Positions 9,574 through 20,176 are shown, counted from the first letter of the stretch. The stretch: DNA of 64,000 bases from Pseudomonas entomophila (GCF_018417595.1 NZ_CP070982.1:1141501-1205500), one strand, 5' to 3'. The notes: generated by a model not told the origin, from the sequence alone. Program-made: numbers and translations.

Positions 9574-10590
9574 ATTAAACCGCTTTTCTCCAAGGGCCCC
9601 TCGCTGGGCGTACGCCTGCTCGTGCTGGTGGTGCTGTCGGTCGCGCTGATGGTGGTCGACTCGCGCTTCGACCTGCTCAAGCCTGTGCGCAGCCAGATGG
9701 GCCTGGTGTTGATGGAATCCTACTGGATCACCGACCTGCCCCAGCGTGCGTGGCAGGGCGTGGCGGGCCAGTTCGGCAGCCGCACCGAGCTGATCGCCGA
9801 AAACGAGAAGCTCAAGACCGAAGCCTTGCTGCTGCAAGGGCGGTTGCAGAAGCTGGCGGCCCTGACCGAGCAGAACGTGCGCCTGCGCGAGTTGCTCAAC
9901 TCCTCGGCGCTGGTCAACGAGAAGGTCGAGGTCGCCGAGTTGATCGGCGTCGACCCCAACCCGTTCACTCACCGAATCCTGATCAACAAGGGCGAGCGCG
10001 ACGGCGTGTTCCTCGGCCAGCCGGTGCTCGATGCCCGCGGCCTGATGGGCCAGGTGGTCGAGCTGATGCCCTACACCTCGCGCGTGCTGCTGCTGACCGA
10101 CACCACCCACAGCATTCCGGTGCAGGTCAACCGCAACGGCCTGCGCGCCATCGCCAGCGGCACCGGCAATCCGGAACGCCTGGAGCTGCGCCACGTGGCT
10201 GACACGGCTGACGTCAAGGAAGGCGACCTGCTGGTGAGTTCCGGCATGGGCCAGCGCTTCCCGGCCGGTTACCCGGTGGCCACGGTCAACGAAGTGATCC
10301 ACGATTCCGGCCAGCCATTCGCCATCGTCCGCGCCATCCCCACCGCCGCGCTCAACCGCAGCCGCTACATGCTGCTGGTGTTCAGCGACCGGCGTACGCC
10401 GGAAGAGCGTGCCACGGAAGCGGCGATCGCCCAGGAAGAAGCCGATCGCCAAGGGGGCAACCATGGCCAGGCGCCCGCCACCCCGGCGACGCCTGCTCCG
10501 GCCAGCCAGACCGTGCCTGCGGCACCCGCCACGACGCCCACCGCACCGGCCCACCCGCCCGTCGCGCCCGCTCAACCCCGGAGGCAATGA
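9574..10590 (+). CDS. mreC: Rod shape-determining protein MreC, probable ATT start
   Basis: 338 residues if translation begins at ATT 9574. The codons after it read KPLFSKGPSLGVRLLVL, matching the N-terminus of E. coli MreC (MKPIFSRGPSL) residue for residue in position, with the ATT at Met 1. GAGGAA (9562-9567) is ideally spaced before it, and no ATG, GTG or TTG occurs in frame between the preceding stop and the ATT. The protein has one N-terminal membrane helix (about 11-28), a periplasmic coiled coil (about 68-110), the beta-barrel MreC domain, and a Pro/Ala-rich tail (last 50 residues). It links MreB to the elongasome. Confidence 0.93.
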   Translation: MKPLFSKGPSLGVRLLVLVVLSVALMVVDSRFDLLKPVRSQMGLVLMESYWITDLPQRAWQGVAGQFGSRTELIAENEKLKTEALLLQGRLQKLAALTEQNVRLRELLNSSALVNEKVEVAELIGVDPNPFTHRILINKGERDGVFLGQPVLDARGLMGQVVELMPYTSRVLLLTDTTHSIPVQVNRNGLRAIASGTGNPERLELRHVADTADVKEGDLLVSSGMGQRFPAGYPVATVNEVIHDSGQPFAIVRAIPTAALNRSRYMLLVFSDRRTPEERATEAAIAQEEADRQGGNHGQAPATPATPAPASQTVPAAPATTPTAPAHPPVAPAQPRRQ

Positions 10591-11079
10591 ATGGCCAGCA
10601 CGCGTAGCAGAAACGGCTGGGTCATCTGGGTGACGTTCGCCATCGGCCTGTTGCTCAGCGTTTCGCCCATGCCGCAGTTCATGGAAGTGTTCCGGCCCAT
10701 GTGGCTGGCCTTGCTGCTGGCGTTCTGGACCCTGGCCGTGCCCAGCAAGGTCGGCATGACCACCGCTTTCGTGCTGGGCCTGGCCGAGGATGTGCTGTAT
10801 GGCACCCTGCTGGGGCAGAATGCCCTGATTCTCACGCTCATCACCTTCCTCGTGCTGTCGTTGCAGCAGCGCTTGCGCATGTTCCCCATGTGGCAGCAGA
10901 GCCTGGTGATCCTGGTGATTTTCGGCATCGCCCAGCTGATCCAGCTGTGGCTCAGTGCCCTGACCGGCAATCGCCTGCCAACGCTGGCGCTCGTCTGGCC
11001 TGCGGTGATCAGCGCCTTGCTCTGGCCCTGGATCAGCTTTGCCTTGCGTGGCCTGCGCCTGCGCCTGCATATCCACTGA
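10591..11079 (+). CDS. mreD: Rod shape-determining protein MreD
   Basis: 162 residues with five or so membrane helices, beginning directly after the mreC stop (ATGAATG context), so translation is likely coupled. 'FMEVFRPMWLALLLAFW' and the 'GLAEDVLYGTLLGQNAL' motif are typical of MreD. It is an inner-membrane partner of MreC in side-wall elongation. Confidence 0.95.
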   Translation: MASTRSRNGWVIWVTFAIGLLLSVSPMPQFMEVFRPMWLALLLAFWTLAVPSKVGMTTAFVLGLAEDVLYGTLLGQNALILTLITFLVLSLQQRLRMFPMWQQSLVILVIFGIAQLIQLWLSALTGNRLPTLALVWPAVISALLWPWISFALRGLRLRLHIH

Positions 11080-11110
11080 CGGCCGTCGCCACTGACAAGG
11101 AGATGTCTAC

Positions 11111-11710
11111 ATGCCTCAGTTGTACCTGGCCTCCGGTTCGCCACGACGGCGTGAACTGCTGACCCAGATCGGCGTGCCGTTCGTTGTCGTCAGCGCGCCC
11201 GTCGATGAAACCCCGTTGCCCGACGAGACGCCGGCCGCCTACGTCGAACGCCTGGCGCAGGCCAAGGCTGTGGCGGGCTACAGCCAGACCGACGGCACCG
11301 GCGTGGTGTTGGGCGCCGACACTACGGTAGTGCTCGATGGCAACATTCTCGGCAAACCCGAAAACCGCGAGCAGGCACTGGCCATGCTCGGCGACTTGTC
11401 AAAACGCGAGCACCAGGTACTGACCGCCGTGGCGGTGACCGATGGCCAGCGCAGCCTGAGCTGCTGCGTTGCCACCACCGTGCGCTTTCGTACCATCTCC
11501 TTCGAGGAAGCCCTGCGCTACTGGGCCAGCGGCGAGCCGTTGGACAAGGCCGGCGGCTATGCCATCCAGGGCCTGGGCGCGGTGTTCGTCAGCGGCATCG
11601 AAGGCAGCTATTCATCAGTGGTCGGCCTGCCCCTGAGCGAGACGGCGGAACTGCTCGAGCAATTCGCCATCCCCTGCTGGCAACTGCAAGAGGATGCCGC
11701 CCAGCGCTAG
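11111..11710 (+). CDS. maf: Maf-family nucleoside triphosphate pyrophosphatase (dTTP/UTP type)
   Basis: 199 residues starting [17 protein letters not shown], the Maf signature (S-x-S-P-R-R). '[13 protein letters not shown]' and '[11 protein letters not shown]' carry the acidic and lysine residues of the active site. Position between mreD and rng and the overall sequence match YhdE, which hydrolyses dTTP, UTP and modified pyrimidine nucleotides. It lies 31 bp after mreD with a good AAGGAG site. Confidence 0.93.
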   Translation: MPQLYLASGSPRRRELLTQIGVPFVVVSAPVDETPLPDETPAAYVERLAQAKAVAGYSQTDGTGVVLGADTTVVLDGNILGKPENREQALAMLGDLSKREHQVLTAVAVTDGQRSLSCCVATTVRFRTISFEEALRYWASGEPLDKAGGYAIQGLGAVFVSGIEGSYSSVVGLPLSETAELLEQFAIPCWQLQEDAAQR

Positions 11711-11765
11711 CCAGTCTTCCTGCTGCGATCCATCATTACCCCCAGACCTTTGACGAGAGCGTGCC

Positions 11766-13223
11766 ATGAGTGAAGAGATCCTGATCAACATCACCCCGAT
11801 GGAATCACGCGTGGCGGTGGTGGAGAACGGCGTCCTGCAGGAAGTGCACGTGGAGCGGACCCAACGCCGCGGCATCGTCGGCAATATCTACAAGGGCAAG
11901 GTGGTGCGGGTGTTGCCGGGCATGCAGGCGGCCTTCGTCGACATCGGCCTGGAGCGCGCGGCGTTCATCCATGCCTCGGAGATCTCGCAGCGCGAAGGCT
12001 CGGCGGTGGAGACCATCACCGCGCTGGTCCACGAGGGCCAGGCGCTGGTGGTGCAGGTCACCAAGGACCCGATCGGCACCAAGGGCGCGCGCCTGACCAC
12101 CCAGCTGTCGATCCCCTCGCGCTACCTGGTGTACATGCCACGCAGCAGCCATGTCGGGATTTCGCTGAAGATCGAGGAAGAAGCCGAGCGCGAACGCCTC
12201 AAGCAAGTGGTCAACGACTGCATGGCCCAGGAAGACATGAAGGATGCCGGTGGCTTTATCCTGCGCACCGCCGCCGAAGGCGCCCGCGCTGAAGACATTC
12301 TCCAGGACATCCGTTACCTGCGCCGCCTGTGGGAGCAGATCGGCGCGCAGATCAGCACCTGCGGCGCCCCCACCGTGATCTACGAGGACCTTGGCCTGGC
12401 GCTGCGCACGCTGCGCGACCTGGTCAACCCGAAGATCGAGAAGATTCGTATCGATTCGCGGGAAACCTTCCAGAAGACTACGCAATTCGTCGCCGAACTG
12501 ATGCCCGAGATTGCAGATCGCCTCGAGCATTACCCCGGCGAGCGGCCGATCTTCGACCTGTACGGGGTCGAGGACGAGATCCAGCGTGCCCTGGAGCGCA
12601 AGGTGCCGCTCAAGTCCGGCGGTTATCTTGTGGTTGACCCGGCCGAGGCGATGACCACCATCGACGTCAACACCGGTGCGTTCGTCGGCCATCGCAATCT
12701 CGAAGAGACCATTTTCAAGACCAACCTCGAGGCGGCCACCGCCATCGCCCGGCAACTGCGCCTGCGCAACATCGGCGGGATCATCATCATCGACTTCATC
12801 GACATGGAGGACGAGGAGCACCAGCGCCAGGTCCTGCGTACCCTGGAGAAGCAACTCGAGCGCGACCACGCCAAGACCAACATCATCGGCATCACCGAGC
12901 TGGGCCTGGTGCAGATGACCCGCAAGCGCACCCGCGAAAGCCTCGAACAGGTGCTGTGCGAGCCGTGTGCCGCCTGCCAGGGGCGGGGCAAACTGAAGAC
13001 CCCCGAGACAATCTGTTACGAAATCTTCCGTGAGATCCTGCGCGAGGCCCGTGCCTACCAGGCCGAGGGCTATCGGGTACTGGCCAACCAGAAGGTGGTC
13101 GACCGCCTGCTCGACGAAGAGTCGGGCAATGTCGCCGAACTGGAAGCGTTCATCGGGCGGACCATTCGCTTCCAGGTCGAGTCCATGTACTCCCAGGAAC
13201 AATACGATGTGGTGCTGCTCTGA
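11766..13223 (+). CDS. rng: Ribonuclease G
   Basis: 485 residues, the usual RNase G length. An N-terminal S1-like RNA-binding domain (GIVGNIYKGKVVRVLPGMQAAFVDIG, about 38-64) is followed by the catalytic RNase E/G domain with the metal-binding DVNTGAFVG and IIIIDFIDMEDEEH segments and the zinc-link cysteines in CEPCAACQGRG. It processes the 5' end of 16S rRNA and takes part in mRNA decay. The C-terminal scaffold of RNase E is absent, which separates the two paralogues. Last gene of the mre cluster. Confidence 0.96.
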   Translation: MSEEILINITPMESRVAVVENGVLQEVHVERTQRRGIVGNIYKGKVVRVLPGMQAAFVDIGLERAAFIHASEISQREGSAVETITALVHEGQALVVQVTKDPIGTKGARLTTQLSIPSRYLVYMPRSSHVGISLKIEEEAERERLKQVVNDCMAQEDMKDAGGFILRTAAEGARAEDILQDIRYLRRLWEQIGAQISTCGAPTVIYEDLGLALRTLRDLVNPKIEKIRIDSRETFQKTTQFVAELMPEIADRLEHYPGERPIFDLYGVEDEIQRALERKVPLKSGGYLVVDPAEAMTTIDVNTGAFVGHRNLEETIFKTNLEAATAIARQLRLRNIGGIIIIDFIDMEDEEHQRQVLRTLEKQLERDHAKTNIIGITELGLVQMTRKRTRESLEQVLCEPCAACQGRGKLKTPETICYEIFREILREARAYQAEGYRVLANQKVVDRLLDEESGNVAELEAFIGRTIRFQVESMYSQEQYDVVLL

Positions 13224-13311
13224 CCCGTTCTGAAGGCCGTCGCCCCGTACCAGGGCTGGCAAAGCCCGATTCCCCGGCCATAGTTAAGGGACGACTCGGA
13301 GGGCCTTGGCC

Positions 13312-16300
13312 ATGGAACGTCTGACCCGCGTTCTGGGCGCCTTGACCCGCTGGGGGCTGGGTATCTGTGCCCTGCTGGCGGTGCTGGTGGCGCTGTATGT
13401 CAGCCTTGGGCGACAACTGGTACCCCTGGTCGCCGAATACCGTGCGGATGCCGAGCTCAAGGCCGAACAGGCCTTGGGCATGCCTGTGCATGTCGGCGCG
13501 CTGGAAGGGCGCTGGAGTGGCCTGGCACCGGTGTTGCGGATGCGCGACCTGCAGTTGGGCGAGGGCGCCGCATCGCTGCGCCTGGATGACGTCAAGCTGG
13601 TACCGGACCTGTGGGCCAGCCTCAAGGCGCGTGAAGTGCGCCTGGCGCGTATCCAGCTTGCAGGCTTGCAGTTGATCCTGCGGGAAGACGAGCAAGGCTC
13701 TTGGGCGCTTGAAGGCCTGCCGCACAAGGACGACGCGCCGTTCGATCCGGCCGACGCGCTCAAACGCTTGCGCCAGTTGGGGCGCATCGACCTGTTCGAC
13801 AGCCAGGTCACCTTGCACCCGTGGCAACGTGACCCGTTGACCCTGACCTATGTCAGCCTGGGGCTGCAGGCCGGTGCCTCGCGTCAGCGCCTGGATCTGC
13901 GGGCTACCTTGCCCGACGGCCAGCCGCTGGCCATGAGCCTGGACAGCCGGGCCAGCGCCAAGGCGTGGCGCGAGGGGCGACTGCAGGCCTACCTGAGCCT
14001 GCCGCAAAGCGACTGGGCTCGCTGGTTGCCGCCGCGCCTGCTGGGGCAGTGGCAAGCCAGTACGCTGCGTGCCGGCGGCGAATTCTGGATCGATTGGAAC
14101 AAAGGGCAGCTGCAGCAGGCGACGGTTCGCCTCAATGCCCCACAACTCAAGGGTGCCTACACCGAGCGCAAGGCTGTCACCCTGGACAACCTGGCCTTGT
14201 CGGCCTGGTTCCAGCGCAAGGACCAGGGTTTCGACGTGGCCGTCGACTCCCTGGCCATGAGCCTTGGCCAGACCCGCTGGGAATCCCACCTGCAACTGGC
14301 ACAGCGCCTGGGCCAGAACCCTGCCGACGAAACCTGGCAGGTCCAGGCCGACCGCCTCGACCTGACGCCGTTGACGCCGTTGATCGATGCCTTGGCGCCT
14401 CTGCCCGACAAACTCATGACCGTGGTCGACGCCCTCAAGGTGACCGGTACGTTGCGCAATGTACGCCTGGATATCCGCCCGAAAGCCGAGGGTGACCAGC
14501 GTCTGCAGTTCGCCGCCAACCTGGAGAAGGTCGGCTTCGACGCCTATCACGGCGCACCTGCCGCCGGTAATGTCACCGGGGCGATCAGCGGTGATCTCGG
14601 GCATGGCGAACTGCGCCTGGACACCCAAGCGTTCATGCTGCATCTGTACCCGATCTTCGGCAAACCCTGGCATTACCCCAAGGCCAACGCACGGCTGACC
14701 TGGACGCTGGACAAGCAAGCCTTCACCCTGGTCGCCCCCTATATCAAGGTGTTGGGCGACGAAGGCAAGATCGCCGCCGACTTCCTGATCCGCATCCATC
14801 TGGAGCCAGGCCATGAGGACTACATGGACCTGCGCGTCGGCCTCACCGAGGGCGATGGCCGCTACACCGCCAAGTACCTGCCCGAGGTGCTCAGCCCGGC
14901 CCTGGACGAGTGGCTGCGCAGCGCCATCGTCAAGGGCAATGTCGACGAAGGCTACTTCCAGTACCAGGGCTCGCTGAACCACGGTGCGCCACCCCATGCC
15001 CGCGATATCAGCCTGTTCTTCAAGGTGCACGACGCGGCCCTGGACTTCCAGCCGGGCTGGCCCCAGGTGCAGCAGGTCGAGGGTGACGTCTTCATCGAGG
15101 ACACCGGGGTGCGGATCAAGGCCCGCCAAGGGCTGCTGCTCGACACCAAGGTCAGCGACGTGAGCGTCGACATTCCCCATGTCGAGGGCGACCAGCACAG
15201 CCACCTGTATCTTGATGGCGACTTCGATGGCAGCCTCGGCGATGGCCTGAAGATTCTCAAGGAAGCGCCCATCGGCACGGGTGAGATCTTCGCCGGTTGG
15301 GAGGGCGAAGGGCCGCTGCGGGGCAAGGTCAAGCTCGACATTCCCCTGGCCCACGGGCAGCGCCCCAAGGTACTGGTGGACTTCTCGACCGCCGACGCAA
15401 CGCTCAAGGTTGCCCCCCCGAGCCTGGAACTGAACCGCCTGAAGGGCGATTTCACCTTCGACTTCGACAAGGGGCTCAGCGGCAAGGGCATCACCCTGCA
15501 GGCCTTTGGCAAGCCGGTCACCGCGCAGATCGCCGCCGAAGGGCAGGGCGGGCAGATCCAGACGCGAATCAGCGCCAGCGGCCAGGTCGGGCTCAAGGCC
15601 TTGACCGATTGGCTGAACTTCCAGCAAGCACTGCCGGCTTCGGGCGATCTGCCCTACCAGTTGCAGGTGATGCTCGGAAATCGTGACAACCGGATCACGG
15701 TCAATTCATCGCTCAAGGGCCTGGCCATCGATCTTCCAGCCCCCTTCGGCAAGGCCGCCGCGGACACCCGCGACAGCCGTTTCAGCCTCACCTTGCAAGG
15801 CCCCGAGCGGCGTATCGATGCCAGCTATGCCGACCTGGCCCGTTTCGCCTACGCCGCGCCTGCCGACAAACTGGCCCAGGGGCGCGGCGAACTGCTGTTG
15901 GGTGCCGGTGAAGCCAGCGTGCCGAGTGGCCAGGGCCTGCGCGTACGTGGGCGCCTGGAGGCCCTGGACCTGGCGCTCTGGCAACAGCAGATGGAGCGTT
16001 TCGCCGGGCAGGACCCAGGCGGCAGCGCCCGCCAGAACCTGCAAGGCGTCGACCTGAGCATCGGCCAGCTCAAGGCCTTCGGTATGGACCTCAACCAGGC
16101 GGTCGTGCGCCTGGCGCGTGGTGGCCAGGCCTGGGACCTGCGTCTGGACAGCAAGGAAGTCATCGGCAATGCGCGCATCCCCGATGCCAAGGCGACGCCG
16201 ATGACCATTCGTCTGCAGACCTTGCGCCTGCCGCCCGCCAGCGCGACGACGGAAGAGCAGGCCGAGAATGCTCCAGATCCGCTGGCCGGTGTCGATCCGC

Positions 16301-17124
16301 GCAAGGTACCGCCGCTGGACTTGACCATCGACAAGATGTACCGCGGCGACGACCTGTTCGGCAGTGCGTCGGTGAAGTTGCGCCAGGCGTCGCGTGGCTT
16401 GTCGCTTGCGGACATCGATCTGGACCTCAAGGGGCTGCATATCGATGGCAGCGGCGGCTGGGAAGGCGAGCCCGGCAGTACCTCGAGCTGGTACAAGGGC
16501 CGCCTGGATGGCAAGAACCTGGCCGACGTGCTCAAGGCCTGGGGCTTTGCGCCGACCGTCACCAGTCGTGATTTCCGCATGGATGTCGATGGCCGCTGGC
16601 CGGGCTCGCCGGCCTGGGTCAGCCTCAACCGTTACTCCGGCAGCCTCGACGCCGCCTTGCGTACCGGTCAGTTCGTCGAGGTCGAGGGCAGCGCCCAGGC
16701 CCTGCGGGTGTTCGGGCTGCTCAACTTCAACTCCATCGGCCGCCGACTGCGCCTGGACTTCTCCGACTTGTTCAGCAAAGGCCTGGCCTACGACAGGGTC
16801 AAGGGTCTGCTGGTGGCCAGCGAGGGGGTCTACGTGACCCGCGAGCCGATTACCGTGACGGGGCCGTCGAGCAACTTCGAGCTCGACGGTACCCTGGACT
16901 TCGTCCGCGACCGGGTCGACGCCAACCTGCTGGTGACCCTGCCGGTGACCAACAACCTGCCGCTGGCTGCGCTGATCATCGGCGCGCCGGCCGTCGGTGG
17001 CGCGTTGTTCCTGGTCGACCGCCTGATCGGCGACCGTGTGGCCCGTTTCGCCAGCGTGCACTACCGCGTAGAAGGGCCGGTGAAAGAGCCTAAAATCACG
17101 TTTGTGAAACCATTCGACAAGTAA
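13312..17124 (+). CDS. yhdP: YhdP-family large AsmA-like envelope protein
   Basis: 1270 residues with one N-terminal membrane helix (about 15-38) and a long periplasmic region of repeated beta-rich segments ending in an AsmA-like C-terminal domain (GLLNFNSIGRRLRLDFSDLF, then TVTGPSSNFELDGTLDF). YhdP and TamB-like proteins bridge the periplasm and carry phospholipids towards the outer membrane. ATG 13312 is chosen because the GGAGG at 13298-13302 is 9 bp away; the TTG two codons upstream would be too close. It follows rng by 88 bp, and its stop overlaps an unused ATG before the nitrilase gene. Confidence 0.92.
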   Translation: MERLTRVLGALTRWGLGICALLAVLVALYVSLGRQLVPLVAEYRADAELKAEQALGMPVHVGALEGRWSGLAPVLRMRDLQLGEGAASLRLDDVKLVPDLWASLKAREVRLARIQLAGLQLILREDEQGSWALEGLPHKDDAPFDPADALKRLRQLGRIDLFDSQVTLHPWQRDPLTLTYVSLGLQAGASRQRLDLRATLPDGQPLAMSLDSRASAKAWREGRLQAYLSLPQSDWARWLPPRLLGQWQASTLRAGGEFWIDWNKGQLQQATVRLNAPQLKGAYTERKAVTLDNLALSAWFQRKDQGFDVAVDSLAMSLGQTRWESHLQLAQRLGQNPADETWQVQADRLDLTPLTPLIDALAPLPDKLMTVVDALKVTGTLRNVRLDIRPKAEGDQRLQFAANLEKVGFDAYHGAPAAGNVTGAISGDLGHGELRLDTQAFMLHLYPIFGKPWHYPKANARLTWTLDKQAFTLVAPYIKVLGDEGKIAADFLIRIHLEPGHEDYMDLRVGLTEGDGRYTAKYLPEVLSPALDEWLRSAIVKGNVDEGYFQYQGSLNHGAPPHARDISLFFKVHDAALDFQPGWPQVQQVEGDVFIEDTGVRIKARQGLLLDTKVSDVSVDIPHVEGDQHSHLYLDGDFDGSLGDGLKILKEAPIGTGEIFAGWEGEGPLRGKVKLDIPLAHGQRPKVLVDFSTADATLKVAPPSLELNRLKGDFTFDFDKGLSGKGITLQAFGKPVTAQIAAEGQGGQIQTRISASGQVGLKALTDWLNFQQALPASGDLPYQLQVMLGNRDNRITVNSSLKGLAIDLPAPFGKAAADTRDSRFSLTLQGPERRIDASYADLARFAYAAPADKLAQGRGELLLGAGEASVPSGQGLRVRGRLEALDLALWQQQMERFAGQDPGGSARQNLQGVDLSIGQLKAFGMDLNQAVVRLARGGQAWDLRLDSKEVIGNARIPDAKATPMTIRLQTLRLPPASATTEEQAENAPDPLAGVDPRKVPPLDLTIDKMYRGDDLFGSASVKLRQASRGLSLADIDLDLKGLHIDGSGGWEGEPGSTSSWYKGRLDGKNLADVLKAWGFAPTVTSRDFRMDVDGRWPGSPAWVSLNRYSGSLDAALRTGQFVEVEGSAQALRVFGLLNFNSIGRRLRLDFSDLFSKGLAYDRVKGLLVASEGVYVTREPITVTGPSSNFELDGTLDFVRDRVDANLLVTLPVTNNLPLAALIIGAPAVGGALFLVDRLIGDRVARFASVHYRVEGPVKEPKITFVKPFDK

Positions 17125-17138
17125 TGGCAGGGGGGCGC

Positions 17139-17990
17139 ATGACTTCAGCAGTGATCCAGATGGTCAGCCAGGACGATATCCTGGCCAACCTGCAACGCGC
17201 CCGGGCACTGCTCGAGCAGGCCGCGGCCGGTGGCGCGCGCCTGGCAGTGCTGCCGGAGAACTTCGCCGCCATGGGCCGCCGTGACGCCGCCGCCATCGGC
17301 CGCGCCGAGGCGCTGGGCGAAGGGCCGATCCTGCCGTGGTTGAAACAGGCGGCCCGCGACCTCAGGTTATGGATTGTCGCCGGTACCTTGCCCTTGCCGC
17401 CGGTCGGTAGGCCGGAGCACAAGGCCCACGCCTGTTCGCTGCTGGTCGACGAGCAGGGCGAGATCGTCGCACGCTACGACAAGCTGCATCTGTTCGATGT
17501 GGACGTTGCCGACAACCGTGGTCGTTATCGCGAGTCCGACGACTACGCCCACGGCGACCAGGTGGTGGTAGCGGATACACCGGTCGGGCGTCTTGGGTTG
17601 TCGGTGTGCTATGACCTGCGCTTCCCCGAGCTGTACAGCGCCTTGCGCGCCGCCGGGGCCGAGCTGATCAGCGCACCGGCGGCGTTCACCGCGGTAACCG
17701 GCGCGGCGCACTGGGAAGTGCTGATTCGCGCGCGGGCCATCGAAACCCAGTGCTATGTGCTGGCGGCCGCCCAGGGCGGTGTGCATCCGGGGCCGCGGGA
17801 AACCCACGGCCAGGCGGCGATCGTCGACCCCTGGGGGCGGATCGTCGCGCAAAAGGCGCGGGGAGAGGCAGTACTGCTGGCCACGCGCGACAGCGAAGAA
17901 CAAGCGTCCATCCGGGCGCGCATGCCGGTGGTCAGCCACCGGCGCTTTTTCTCGCAGGACGCCTTGCGGCCTGCGCACACCTCGGAGTGA
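17139..17990 (+). CDS. Nitrilase-superfamily amidase, deaminated-glutathione-amidase-like
   Basis: 283 residues with the full catalytic set: Glu 40 (VLPENF), Lys 115 ([11 protein letters not shown]) and Cys 157 ([10 protein letters not shown]). The spacing and the 'KLHLFDVDV' and '[17 protein letters not shown]' motifs place it in the Nit1/YbeM branch, which hydrolyses deaminated glutathione and related amides as metabolite repair; other small amides remain possible. ATG 17139 is preferred to ATG 17124, which overlaps the yhdP stop and lacks a ribosome site, because a G-rich SD (17129-17135) serves 17139. tldD follows 2 bp after its stop. Confidence 0.88.
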   Translation: MTSAVIQMVSQDDILANLQRARALLEQAAAGGARLAVLPENFAAMGRRDAAAIGRAEALGEGPILPWLKQAARDLRLWIVAGTLPLPPVGRPEHKAHACSLLVDEQGEIVARYDKLHLFDVDVADNRGRYRESDDYAHGDQVVVADTPVGRLGLSVCYDLRFPELYSALRAAGAELISAPAAFTAVTGAAHWEVLIRARAIETQCYVLAAAQGGVHPGPRETHGQAAIVDPWGRIVAQKARGEAVLLATRDSEEQASIRARMPVVSHRRFFSQDALRPAHTSE

Positions 17991-17992
17991 CT

Positions 17993-19432
17993 ATGAGCCA
18001 GATGTTATCCACCGTCAGCGAGCAGCTCCTGGCCCCGGGCGGCTTGACCCTCGACAGCCTGCAGACGGTGCTGGGCGAGTTGGCCGGCCCCGGCATCGAC
18101 GCCGCCGACCTGTATTTCCAGGGCCAGATCTCGGAAACCTGGGCGCTGGAAGACGGCATCGTCAAGGAAGGCAGCTTCAACCTCGACCAGGGCGTGGGCG
18201 TGCGTGCCCAGTCCGGCGAGAAGACCGGTTTCGCCTACAGCAACGCGATCAACCTCGAAGCACTCACCTCGGCGGCCCGTGCCGCCCGTTCAATTTCGCG
18301 CGCCGGGCAGAACGGCAAGGTCCAGGCCTTCCGCAGCCAGGACGTGACCGCGCTGTATGCCGCCGACAACCCCCTCGCGGTGCTCAGCCGTGCGGAAAAG
18401 GTCGAGCTGCTCAAGCGCGTCGACGCCGCCACCCGCGCCCTCGACCCGCGCATCCAGCAGGTCAGCGTGAGCATGGCCGGGGTCTGGGAGCGCATCCTGG
18501 TGGCCGCCGCCGATGGCAGCCTGGCCGCCGACGTGCGCCCGCTGGTGCGCTTCAATGTCAGCGTGATCGTCGAGCAGAACGGTCGCCGCGAGCGCGGCGG
18601 GCAGGGCGGTGGCGGGCGTACCGACTATCGCTTCTTCACCGAGGAGCGGGTCATGGGCTACGCCCGTGAAGCGTTGCGCCAGGCACTGGTCAACCTCGAG
18701 GCGATTCCTGCGCCGGCCGGCACATTGCCTGTGGTGCTCGGCCCAGGCTGGTCTGGCGTGTTGCTGCATGAAGCGGTCGGTCATGGTCTGGAAGGCGACT
18801 TCAACCGCAAGGGCAGTTCGGCGTTCAGTGGGCGAATCGGCGAGCAAGTGGCCTCGAAGCTGTGCACCATCGTCGACGACGGCACCCTGGAAGGGCGTCG
18901 CGGCTCGCTCAGTGTCGATGACGAAGGCACGCCGACCGAGTGCACCACGTTGATCGAGAATGGTGTCCTCAAGGGCTACATGCAGGACAAGCTCAACGCT
19001 CGCTTGATGGGCATGGCAGTCACCGGCAACGGGCGCCGGGAGTCCTACGCCCACCTGCCGATGCCACGCATGACCAACACCTACATGCGCGCCGGTGACA
19101 GCGACCCGCAGGAAATCATCGCGTCGGTGAAGAAGGGCATCTATTGCGCCAACCTCGGCGGTGGCCAGGTGGACATCACCAGCGGCAAGTTCGTGTTTTC
19201 CACCAGCGAGGCGTACTTGATCGAGGACGGCAAGATCACCGCGCCGGTGAAGGGCGCGACGTTGATCGGCAATGGTCCGGAAGCGATGCGCGGCGTGTCG
19301 ATGGTCGGTAACGACCTGGCGCTGGACAGCGGCGTGGGCACCTGCGGGAAGGATGGGCAGTCGGTGCCGGTGGGCGTTGGCCAGCCGACCCTGAAGCTGG
19401 ATGCGATTACCGTGGGTGGTACAGGGGCTTGA
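17993..19432 (+). CDS. tldD: Metalloprotease TldD
   Basis: 479 residues. The zinc motif [12 protein letters not shown] begins at about residue 259 (H-E-x-x-x-H), and '[22 protein letters not shown]' is the conserved C-terminal core. TldD and TldE (PmbA) form a heterodimeric protease that processes modified peptides and unfolded polypeptides; the partner pmbA is 0.7 kb downstream with only darP between them on the other strand. ATG 17993 has CGGAG 7 bp upstream. Confidence 0.95.
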   Translation: MSQMLSTVSEQLLAPGGLTLDSLQTVLGELAGPGIDAADLYFQGQISETWALEDGIVKEGSFNLDQGVGVRAQSGEKTGFAYSNAINLEALTSAARAARSISRAGQNGKVQAFRSQDVTALYAADNPLAVLSRAEKVELLKRVDAATRALDPRIQQVSVSMAGVWERILVAAADGSLAADVRPLVRFNVSVIVEQNGRRERGGQGGGGRTDYRFFTEERVMGYAREALRQALVNLEAIPAPAGTLPVVLGPGWSGVLLHEAVGHGLEGDFNRKGSSAFSGRIGEQVASKLCTIVDDGTLEGRRGSLSVDDEGTPTECTTLIENGVLKGYMQDKLNARLMGMAVTGNGRRESYAHLPMPRMTNTYMRAGDSDPQEIIASVKKGIYCANLGGGQVDITSGKFVFSTSEAYLIEDGKITAPVKGATLIGNGPEAMRGVSMVGNDLALDSGVGTCGKDGQSVPVGVGQPTLKLDAITVGGTGA

Positions 19433-19441
19433 GGGCCATGG

Positions 19442-19461
19442 GGACCGCTTTGCGGTCCTTT
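19442..19461 (+). terminator. Probable terminator of tldD
   Basis: GGACCGC, a 3-base loop and GCGGTCC, followed by TTTC, 10 bp after the tldD stop. A short REP-like stretch (19491-19520) follows before the convergent darP gene. Confidence 0.6.
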
Positions 19462-19545
19462 CGCGGCAGGCCACCCCTACACGCATTCCCTGTAGGAGCG
19501 GCCTTGAGCCGCGATGGGCTGCGCAGCAGCCCCCGAGCCCAGGCT

Positions 19546-20067
19546 TCAGCGCAAGCCGCGCTGAGTTTCGTCGAGGTCGCGGATGTACTTGAACACTTTG
19601 CGCGCGGCGGCAGGCGGTTTGTTCCGTGCCTTCTCGTGCTGGGCATGACGGATCAGCGAGCGCAGGTGCTGGCGGTCGGTGTCGGGGAACTCGTTGACGA
19701 AGCGTTCGAGGTCTTCGTCGTTACCGTCGATCAGCCGGTCGCGCCAGCGCTCGAGACCGTGGAAGCGCTCGTTGTACTGGCGGCTGGAGCTGTCGATCTG
19801 CTCGAGCACAGCGTGGATGGCGTCGAGATCCTGGACGCGCATCAGCTTGCCGACGAACGACATGTGGCGTTTGCGGGCGCCATGGGCGGTGTGCCGGGAG
19901 GCCTCGTCCAGCGCCTTGCGCAGCTCGTCGGTCAGCGGCAGGCGCGCCAGGGTGTCGGCCTTGAGGGTGGTGAGGCGCTCACCGAGTTCGACCAGCGCAT
20001 GCAGCTCGCGCTTGATCTGGGTTTTGCTTTTTTCGCCATCGAAGGCGTCGTCGTAAGAATCAACCAT
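19546..20067 (-). CDS. darP: Ribosome-associated protein DarP/YjgA (DUF615)
   Basis: 173 residues, highly charged and helical, with the DUF615 features '[20 protein letters not shown]', '[14 protein letters not shown]' and '[11 protein letters not shown]'. DarP binds late 50S subunit precursors and assists assembly of the peptidyl transferase centre. It lies on the minus strand between tldD and pmbA; its start is 110 bp from pmbA's start, giving a shared divergent promoter region. Confidence 0.92.
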   Translation of the reverse strand: MVDSYDDAFDGEKSKTQIKRELHALVELGERLTTLKADTLARLPLTDELRKALDEASRHTAHGARKRHMSFVGKLMRVQDLDAIHAVLEQIDSSSRQYNERFHGLERWRDRLIDGNDEDLERFVNEFPDTDRQHLRSLIRHAQHEKARNKPPAAARKVFKYIRDLDETQRGLR

Positions 20068-20176
20068 GGGGGCAGTCCGCAGGAAATCGCCGCCATGATA
20101 ACCAGTCGGGGGCCGCTTGTCCGGCCCGGTCGTAGAATGACCCTAGCCGTACGCAGAATTTTCAGTGGAGAGAACC

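Noticed and set aside
13150..15627. 825-codon frame antisense to yhdP
   Set aside because: High-GC codon bias leaves the antisense frame open. It lacks a ribosome site and recognisable domains, while yhdP on the other strand is clear.
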